From: Chondrilla cf. caribensis
Lineage: Eukaryota; Porifera; Demospongiae; Chondrillida; Chondrillidae
NCBI GenBank assembly: GCA_964020155.1
Contig: OZ026557.1
Span: 260,001 to 320,000 of the forward strand
DNA length: 60,000 nt
Direction of reading: 5' to 3'
Position 1 is the stretch's first letter, and every line of letters starts with the position of its first letter. Positions 53,834 to 60,000 of the stretch are shown here, piece after piece. The notes beneath the pieces were generated by a model that was given only the letters and a program-made list of their open reading frames with translations, was not told the origin of the DNA and made no database searches. Made by a program: the position numbers and the translations under genes.

Positions 53834-54248
53834 GTAAGTGGTTCTCTTTCGTTTTGATCAATTAGAGCAATATTACACGATAATCTGCTAAACTGGGCCC
53901 TCGCGCGGCTAGATTTTGCCAGTTTACCACCTCGATGTGTCAGACTAGTTAGCTACAATGCTGCGAGGAATCGTGTGTGCGAGGGACACATGCCATGTAC
54001 GTGGTGCCACCAGTCAGGACATGCAGATATATGTAGTTCCACCACAGATAGCGCACTCCAACATTGATGCACTAACATAACAGGAGTGCTACCAGCTATC
54101 TGATCGGAGTGTCTTGTACCATGCTTGTACTAGATATATAGGAGGTTTGGGATTGATGTACAGACAATACCTGTGTAGGTCGTACATGGTTCCTTCACTG
54201 ATCATCTACTTCACTTGTCTCCTTCCATTCCAGGTCCTGTATTGTGTG

Positions 54249-56615
54249 ATGGCAGAAGGTCAAGTGAACCCTGTTGGTAGCACCTTGGGGAAGACCTCAC
54301 AGGGGAGTCCAGTGGAAGAATCTGATAGAGAACCAGAACCAGTCGCCAGTGTCCAACACAACATCACATGCGGTCACTGCAAGAACGAACTGACAAACCC
54401 TCACCTGTTGTGCTGTATGCATTCCGTGTGCGAGGAGTGTCTCCCCAATCTGGTAGTGGAGAATGCCCACCTGAAGTGTCCCCAATGTGGAGACACATCC
54501 ACTCACTGGAATGCCGGGAAGATGTCGAGGAGTGAATGCAGAGCAGACAGTGTGCGTTGTGTTTCAGTACCAAACGGTCCTCTAGCTTGTTATATCGAGG
54601 GAGTGAAAATGGTAGAAAAAATGACCGCCAACACTCCCATTCCTTGTCAAAACACGAGATGTAGGAGTAGTGAGTCATTGTCAACTGTATTTTGCATTGA
54701 CTGCCGAATTTTTATGTGTGATCGCTGTAATATTGGCCACGAAGTGACTCCGTTTTATGAAGGCCACACCATTAAAGCATTGGAGACAATCAGTAACCTT
54801 AACCCTCAGGAATGTTGGCTTCTCCTTTCCAAGAACGTAGCTCCCATCTCTTGTCCCCAACACAATGGAAAGGTTCTCGAGTATTGCTGTGAGCAATGCA
54901 ATGCTCTCATGTGTCAAGCTTGTGCTATTGACCTTAAACCCCCACACAACCCCAAGCACCTCAGTACCAGATCTAACATTTCCCATCATCACACTCAGTC
55001 TGCAAAGATCGCTCGTCAGACTGCCGTCTGCTATGAGAGGAAGTACCAGAAGATTGAGAAGGAGTTCCAGACTCAGATCAGAACTGTGGACGAGATGAAA
55101 GAGGCCACACTCCACGATATCAACACAGCCTTCCAGAACATCCATCAGGTTGTGGATGAGAGGAAGGAGGAACTTTGTAGACAAGTTATAGCCACAGCAG
55201 AAGAGAAGAAGCGTACCATCAGTTCAAAGCTCACAGCCGCTAAGAGAGAGAGGGAGATGTCATCAAACGCTCAATCCTCCCTTCAGTTTCTCCTCACCAG
55301 TGGTAGCAGTCATGATGTGATAGCTAGTAAGGATCTGGTCCAAACACAACAATCCTTTCTCACCTCAAAATGGTGCCAGGAAGAGTTTGAGCACACAGTG
55401 TCTCAAGTGATGACCTTTGACCCCACAAACCAAGATGTTCTTTTGAGGACAATCAAAGAATTTGGTGTTGTAGGAGACGGAGCCTGTCCTGTCAACTGTA
55501 CAGTGAAGCCCAAACCAGAGATTCTACGAGACAACAGGTGTAATCCTGTAACACTGACACTGAACACATTCGACAGCAAGAACATCCCATGTATGAGAGG
55601 GGGTGATAATGTTGAGGCCTTCCTTCGTCCCAAGTCCCCCATCCCAGGTCCAGCCATCAAAGCAAGGGTAGTGGATGATGAGAACGGACAGCACACTTTA
55701 TCCTTCCCTATCACATACCATGGAGAATGTGATCTGTCCATTCTAGTGAACGGGAATGATGTCAGAGGTAGTCCGTTTGGTGTCAATCTCCATCGTCCGT
55801 TGTGTCCCAAGTTGACAAGGAATGTTACAGGTATCAAAGCCTCCAAAGATCACCTTCAGTTCCCTCAACAGCCCAGCAATGTGTATGGTATTGCTACATC
55901 TCCAAATGGAACCATATTTGTAAGTGAACATGGTAACAATCAGATCCACGTATTCAATGCACAGAGGAAGCACATCAGAACAATTGATCAATCTGGAAGT
56001 GGACAGGGACAACTGAAGAATCCATTTGGTCTAGCAGTGGACTCTGATGGTCTGGTGTATGTGGCTAATTGTAGTAACAGACGTATCGAAGTGCTCAGAG
56101 AGGATGGGACATTTGTTAGACAAATTGGAGTTGGAAAACTCAGTAATCCCTGGAATGTGACAATAAACAACAAACATGTTTACGTCACTGACACTTGGAA
56201 CAGCAGAATAGCCATGTTCACCCTGGAGGGTCAGCTCATACGTACCATTGGTTCCAAAGGTAGTGGTCCTGGACAGTTCAACCACCCTAATGCAGTAGCC
56301 TTCTCACCTGATGGGGACATGTATGTTGCTGACTGGAACAACAATCGCATTCAAGTATTCACTACTGATGGTGTGTACAAGAGAGAGTTTGGGAAGGATG
56401 AATTGAAGAATCCTCGTGACCTCCTCATCACTGCTGATGGTGACGTTTTAGTAGCTGACTTTGATAACAATCGTGTAGCTGTATTCAACAGTAGTGGAAA
56501 TGTCAACAATTTTGTTCACAGCTTTGAAGTGAAGTATCCCTTAGGTCTAACCATTGATGGAAATGGTGACATCCTTGTTACTGATAATTCCAATTATCAA
56601 GTTGTTATATTTTAG
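54249..56615 (+). CDS. TRIM-NHL protein (RING, B-boxes, coiled coil, filamin, NHL), gene 1
   Basis: 788 residues in one coding exon after acceptor TTCCATTCCAG (54233). TRIM-NHL proteins (TRIM2/3/71, Brat, NHL-1 group) act as ubiquitin ligases or RNA/protein-binding regulators. RING C41-C80 (CGHC ... CMHSVCEEC ... CPQC), B-box1 about 133-173 (CQNTRC ... FCIDC ... CDRC ... GH), B-box2 202-238 (CPQH ... CCEQC ... CQAC), coiled coil about 255-345, filamin-type domain about 414-515 (DVRGSPFGV), and an NHL propeller 540-788 with repeats such as NPFGLAVDSDGLVYVANCSN and HPNAVAFSPDGDMYVADWNN. I chose the ATG at 54249, first after the acceptor. An in-frame ATG at 54114 would read through the intron. 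Substrates are unknown. A second tandem copy starts at 58746. Confidence 0.93.
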   Translation: MAEGQVNPVGSTLGKTSQGSPVEESDREPEPVASVQHNITCGHCKNELTNPHLLCCMHSVCEECLPNLVVENAHLKCPQCGDTSTHWNAGKMSRSECRADSVRCVSVPNGPLACYIEGVKMVEKMTANTPIPCQNTRCRSSESLSTVFCIDCRIFMCDRCNIGHEVTPFYEGHTIKALETISNLNPQECWLLLSKNVAPISCPQHNGKVLEYCCEQCNALMCQACAIDLKPPHNPKHLSTRSNISHHHTQSAKIARQTAVCYERKYQKIEKEFQTQIRTVDEMKEATLHDINTAFQNIHQVVDERKEELCRQVIATAEEKKRTISSKLTAAKREREMSSNAQSSLQFLLTSGSSHDVIASKDLVQTQQSFLTSKWCQEEFEHTVSQVMTFDPTNQDVLLRTIKEFGVVGDGACPVNCTVKPKPEILRDNRCNPVTLTLNTFDSKNIPCMRGGDNVEAFLRPKSPIPGPAIKARVVDDENGQHTLSFPITYHGECDLSILVNGNDVRGSPFGVNLHRPLCPKLTRNVTGIKASKDHLQFPQQPSNVYGIATSPNGTIFVSEHGNNQIHVFNAQRKHIRTIDQSGSGQGQLKNPFGLAVDSDGLVYVANCSNRRIEVLREDGTFVRQIGVGKLSNPWNVTINNKHVYVTDTWNSRIAMFTLEGQLIRTIGSKGSGPGQFNHPNAVAFSPDGDMYVADWNNNRIQVFTTDGVYKREFGKDELKNPRDLLITADGDVLVADFDNNRVAVFNSSGNVNNFVHSFEVKYPLGLTIDGNGDILVTDNSNYQVVIF

Positions 56616-56813
56616 GGATTTGTTTTTGTACACATTTGAACCACCATTATTAAGTATTATCTTTATAATATAGTATGTTCTGCATGATATTAATACACTA
56701 TTCACTTGCATCTATTTTCACACAAGAGCTCATCATAATATAGTGAGTCTCACTCTCTTTATAAAACATGTTTCTGATTATCTTCAATTATGAAATTGTC
56801 AAGACATTAATTT

Positions 56814-56815
<2 letters not shown>
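56616..56815. other. TRIM-NHL gene 1 3' flank
   Basis: AT-rich, with no gene and no further PSMB6 exon on the minus strand. Confidence 0.5.

Positions 56816-56868
<53 letters not shown>
56816..56868. repeat. (AC)n microsatellite
   Basis: On the minus strand this is (GT)n, starting 11 bp after the donor of the PSMB6-like exon ending at 56880. Confidence 0.95.
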
Positions 56869-56879
56869 AGTACTGTCAC

Positions 56880-57038
56880 CTGTGCAGTCCCAGCCAATAG
56901 GACACATAGTCGGCAACAAGTTGTGTGTGAGCAGCAGATCCTGAACGACAGCAGTAGATCTTGTCAGAGAGTTTGGTTAACTTGTCAGTTACTCTGTTGA
57001 CCACTATAGTACTATATGGAGAAAGAACCACATGGATG

Positions 57039-57070
<32 letters not shown>

Positions 57071-57249
57071 TGCGTGCGTGTGTGTGTAGCCACTAGCTCC
57101 CAAGTTCATTTTTAATATTTCCAGCAAAGCAGGTACATATGTATCTCACAATCCTAGCACTACGGCATACAAGATACTCACCCAGAGCTGGTTCTGGAGT
57201 CTGCACCAATGACAACACCTCCGTCGTACTCCATTGCAATGATGGTGGT
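56880..57249 (-). pseudogene. PSMB6: Two-exon remnant of proteasome subunit beta-1 (PSMB6)
   Basis: Exons 57182-57249 and 56880-57011 splice in frame (phase 2). They encode TTIIAMEYDGGVVIGADSR and [20 protein letters not shown] followed by [19 protein letters not shown]. These match the mature start of proteasome beta-1, with catalytic Thr1, Asp17 (GADSR) and Lys33 (VTDK) all present and no frameshift or stop. The propeptide exon and all later exons were not found: downstream on the minus strand lies only 200 bp before the TRIM-NHL coding exon. I call it a truncated copy. The alternative, a live gene with TRIM-NHL gene 1 nested in an intron, would need the missing exons beyond 53.7 kb, where I saw none. 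Confidence 0.8.
57035..57090. repeat. (TG)n/(CGTG)n microsatellite
   Basis: TG then CGTG tetranucleotides, within the intron of the PSMB6 remnant. Confidence 0.95.
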
Positions 57250-57586
57250 CTAGATATGAACAAGGCCAACACTTGAAACTGGTAGGGTAAAACGGGGTAG
57301 CTCAGGACACTGGATTTCCAACTACCTAATACACAGCTATTGAGTGGAATTGTGTCAACGATATCTCCATATACAGGGGATTGACTAGTGGAGGACACTT
57401 AACCATAAGTCGACATTATCACTGTTTGAAGGGGCCCATCACAAACTACCCATGTTATTCTAAGTTACAGTGGAAAGTTATAGCACAATGATAGCTACAG
57501 ATAGAGAATATCTGGTACAGCTACTATGCCTAATCATGGTGAAGGAGAATTTGAACGTAAGCCAGGACCTCCTCACTCCTTGACTA
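57250..57586. other. Unassigned sequence between PSMB6 remnant and NHL fragment
   Basis: No recognisable propeptide exon of PSMB6 and no TRIM homology could be seen here. Confidence 0.45.
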
Positions 57587-57920
57587 ATTGCAATAACAGA
57601 CGTATCGAAGTGCTCAGAGAGGATGGGACATTTGTTAGACAAATTGGAGTTGGAGAACTCAATAATCCCTGGAATGTGACAATAAACAACAAACATGTTT
57701 ACGTTGCTGACACTCACAACCACAGAATAGCCATCTTCACCCTGGAGGGTCAGCTTGTACGTACCATTGGATCAGAAGGTAGTGGTCCTGGACAGTTCAA
57801 CCTCCCTAGTGCAGTAGCCTTCTCACCTGATGGGGACATGTATATTGCTGACAATAGCAACCATCGTATTCAAGTATTCACTACTGATGGTGTGTACAAG
57901 AGGGAGTTTTGGAAGGATGC
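57587..57920 (+). pseudogene. Orphan NHL-repeat fragment of TRIM-NHL
   Basis: Closely similar to 56069-56400 of gene 1: RRIEVLREDGTFVRQIGVG, VADTHNHRIAIFTLEGQL and AFSPDGDMYIADNSNHRIQV. No RING, B-box, coiled coil or filamin part precedes it, and no acceptor or start context is evident. The reading frame continues past the NHL block at GKD/WKD into promoter-derived sequence and stops at 58009-58011, an accidental chimeric ORF. Substitutions in gene 1 such as TDTWNSR versus ADTHNHR suggest it derives from a related, not identical, copy. Confidence 0.85.
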
Positions 57921-57924
57921 CTAT

Positions 57925-58022
57925 CACGTGATTAGTTCCGTATATATCGTTTCCGGGAAAACCCTGAGGAGCAGCGCCCAGTATCGTCTGTCAATCGAAA
58001 TCTCTTCTTAAAGTAACACTTG
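57925..58022 (+). promoter_or_regulatory. Core promoter and 5' UTR exon of TRIM-NHL gene 2 (E-box)
   Basis: CACGTG at 57925-57930, TTAGTTCCGTATA and GCGCCCAGT match the region upstream of gene 1. The non-coding exon would end CTTG|GTGAGT at 58022 and join the acceptor before 58731. Homology to gene 1 begins just before the E-box, directly after the NHL fragment. Confidence 0.6.
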
Positions 58023-58454
58023 GTGAGTATTTCCCCTTGTATGGCTTCATCGCTTGGATTATCATGCGAGAATCTGTTGTACTGCACCTCACACTGCTAG
58101 CTACTGCGACATTTGTTAGTTAACACGTCCTCGATATGTACATAGCTCTCTGTATACTAGTTAGCTACGTTGAAAATTGTGTTGTTAATTTGCGTTTCCA
58201 ACAACTTATTTCAATAATACAGTATCCTCACTTCGACTTTGACGCACCTTGTAGCGATGCACGATATATTCCCATAACACACCATACGATAATCCAGTTA
58301 TACACTCGTGCGGACAACCCACGATTCCTCCCCTCCATTGCTGGATGGTGGTGATGGTCCGCTAGTACACGACGGGTTAAGGTGACAGTCCTAGCTGTGT
58401 GTGAATGACTGTGAGTACAGTTCTGTGAGAAGTTGTGTGTGTGGTTGGGTGACA

Positions 58455-58498
58455 CATGCCATCATTGACCCTAGGTATCTAGGGTCTATGATGGCATG
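58455..58498. repeat. 44-bp palindrome in TRIM-NHL gene 2 intron
   Basis: CATGCCATCAT..ACCCTAG-GTAT-CTAGGGT..ATGATGGCATG forms a 20-bp stem with one two-base mismatch. The corresponding place in gene 1 has only CATGCCATG followed by non-palindromic sequence. Confidence 0.75.
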
Positions 58499-58745
58499 AA
58501 CATTGTGCCACGAGTCAGGACAAACAAATGTAGCTAGTTCCATCACAGATAGCCCACTTCAACATTCTGGTGGCACTAACATAACAGGAGTGCTACCAGC
58601 TATCTGGTCAGAGTAGCTTGTACTAGATATATAGGAGGTTGGGGATTGATGTACAGACAATACGTGTGCATGTAGATCCTACATGGTTCCTTCACTGATC
58701 ATCTACTTCACTTGTCTCCTTCCATTCCAGGTCCTGTATTGTGTG

Positions 58746-60000
58746 ATGGCAGAAGGTCCAGTGAACCCTGTTGGTAGCACCTTGGGGAAGAACTCACAGG
58801 GGAGTCCAGTGGAAGAATCTGATAGAGAACCAGAACCAGTCACCAGTGTCCAACACAACATCACATGCGGTCACTGCAAGAACGAACTGACAAACCCTCA
58901 CCTGTTGTGCTGTATGCATTCCGTGTGCGAGGAGTGTCTCCCCAATCTGGTAGTGGAGAATGCCCACCTGAAGTGTCCCCAATGTGGAGACACATCCACT
59001 CACTGGAATGCCGAGATGTCAAGGAGCGAATGCAGAGCAGATAGTGTGCGTTGTGTTCCAGTACCAAACGGTCCTCTAACTCGCTATATCGAGGGAGTGA
59101 AGATTGTTCAGAAAGTGACACAGGGTGTCCGTATTCCCTGTGGCAACAAGCGATGTAAGAGTGTCGACTCACCTTCGACTGTATTGTGCATCGAGTGTGG
59201 TATTTTCATGTGTGAGCGTTGTAATATTGGCCACGAAGTGTCTGCATCTTATGAAGACCACACAGTGAAGACATTGGAGGAGATTCACTCCCTCGGTCCT
59301 CAAGACTGTCAGCTTCTCTTCTCCAAGAACATAGCTCCCAACACTTGTCCCCAACATGATGGAGAAGTTCTCAAGTATTGTTGTGAACAGTGTAACTTAT
59401 TGATGTGTCAAGCATGTGTTGTGGACCGCAAATCCTCACACGTTCCAGTGTTTCTTGATGCTAGTGTGTCCCATTGTCACACTCAGTCTGTGAAGATCGC
59501 TCGTCAGACTGCCGTCTGTTATGAGAGGAAGTACCAGAAAATCGAGAAAGAGGTCCAGACTCAGATCAGAACTGTGGACGAGATGAAAGAGGCTGCACTT
59601 CACGATATCAACACAGCCTTCCAGAACATCCATCAGGTTGTGGATGAGAGGAAGGAGGAACTCTGTAGACTGGTTATAGCTACAGCAGAAGAGAAGAAGC
59701 GTACCATCAGTTCAAAGGTCACAGCTGCTAAGAGAGAAAAGGAGATGTCATCAAACACTCAATCCTCCCTTCAGTTTCTCCTCACCAGTGGTAGCAGTCA
59801 TGATGTGATAGCTAGTAAGGATCTGGTCCAAACACAACAATCTGTTCTCACCTCAAAATGGTGTCAGGAGGAGTTTGAGCACACAGTGTCTGAAGTGGTG
59901 ACCTTTGACCCCACCAACCAAGATGTTCTCTTGAAGGCAATCAAAGAATTTGGTGTTGTAGAAGACGGAGCCTGTCCTGTCAACTGTATAGTGGAGCCCA
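58746..60000 (+). CDS. TRIM-NHL protein, gene 2 (3' end outside window)
   Basis: Tandem paralogue of 54249-56615, open for 418 codons to the window edge. The start ATG follows the same acceptor TTCCATTCCAG (58730). The RING (CGHC ... CPQC) is identical to that of gene 1, with four differences in about 112 N-terminal residues. The two B-boxes (CGNKRC ... CIEC ... CERC; CPQH ... CCEQC ... CQAC) keep their zinc ligands but differ at roughly 50 of 140 positions and by two residues in length. The coiled coil is about 90% identical. The filamin start (GACPVNC) is reached at the edge. The NHL propeller, if present, is off-window. Confidence 0.92.
   Translation, partial: MAEGPVNPVGSTLGKNSQGSPVEESDREPEPVTSVQHNITCGHCKNELTNPHLLCCMHSVCEECLPNLVVENAHLKCPQCGDTSTHWNAEMSRSECRADSVRCVPVPNGPLTRYIEGVKIVQKVTQGVRIPCGNKRCKSVDSPSTVLCIECGIFMCERCNIGHEVSASYEDHTVKTLEEIHSLGPQDCQLLFSKNIAPNTCPQHDGEVLKYCCEQCNLLMCQACVVDRKSSHVPVFLDASVSHCHTQSVKIARQTAVCYERKYQKIEKEVQTQIRTVDEMKEAALHDINTAFQNIHQVVDERKEELCRLVIATAEEKKRTISSKVTAAKREKEMSSNTQSSLQFLLTSGSSHDVIASKDLVQTQQSVLTSKWCQEEFEHTVSEVVTFDPTNQDVLLKAIKEFGVVEDGACPVNCIVEP

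Noticed and set aside
54114..54248. In-frame N-terminal extension of TRIM-NHL gene 1 with a hydrophobic stretch
   Set aside because: It reads through the 5' UTR intron up to the acceptor CATTCCAG at 54233; gene 2 shares the acceptor and the downstream MAEG start.

Overview
This is a nuclear window from an animal genome. Genes are split by short GT-AG introns, use the standard code, and belong to metazoan families (SPEN with a SPOC domain, TRIM-NHL, VWA/LDLa/Ig extracellular proteins, ATAD3, SLC25A11). Outside the satellite block the genes are tightly packed, often head to head with about 0.3-0.45 kb between them. With a tandem TRIM-NHL family and a divergent TKL-like pseudokinase, this fits a compact early-branching metazoan such as a demosponge. 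That placement is inference, not shown by the sequence.

Layout: (1) 309-8029, minus strand: ATAD3, thirteen exons, 3' end beyond the left edge. (2) 8487-10016, plus: an intronless RBR E3 ubiquitin ligase sharing a divergent promoter with ATAD3. (3) 10.49-26.66 kb: a satellite block. About 53 head-to-tail copies of a ~187-bp unit carry a nested 3.36-kb higher-order duplication and a 401-bp TA-flanked MITE. Then come about 10.7 copies of a 359-bp satellite, and old diverged copies of the 187-bp unit in inverted orientation at both edges. (4) 27.8-34.8 kb, minus: a secreted Ig-LDLa(3)-Ig-VWA-Ig-Ig protein. (5) 35.2-45.1 kb, plus: a complete 15-exon SPEN with four RRMs and a SPOC domain. (6) 46.5-51.6 kb, plus: the mitochondrial 2-oxoglutarate/malate carrier with two alternative terminal exons. 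(7) 51.8-53.0 kb, plus: an intronless pseudokinase. (8) 53.7-60 kb: two tandem TRIM-NHL genes, separated by a two-exon PSMB6 remnant (minus) and an orphan NHL fragment fused to the second gene's promoter.

Exon boundaries were derived by reading splice sites and checking that phase closes across every junction; for SPEN, SLC25A11, ATAD3 and the VWA gene it does at every internal junction. The window is saturated with (TG)n/(CA)n microsatellites, and several are themselves the 5' splice site of an intron.

The most interesting signals are: TACGTA insertions in the satellite that match the excision footprint expected of the resident MITE; duplicated, same-length, same-phase last exons in the oxoglutarate carrier; recurrent microsatellite splice donors; and TRIM-NHL paralogues whose divergence is concentrated in the B-boxes.
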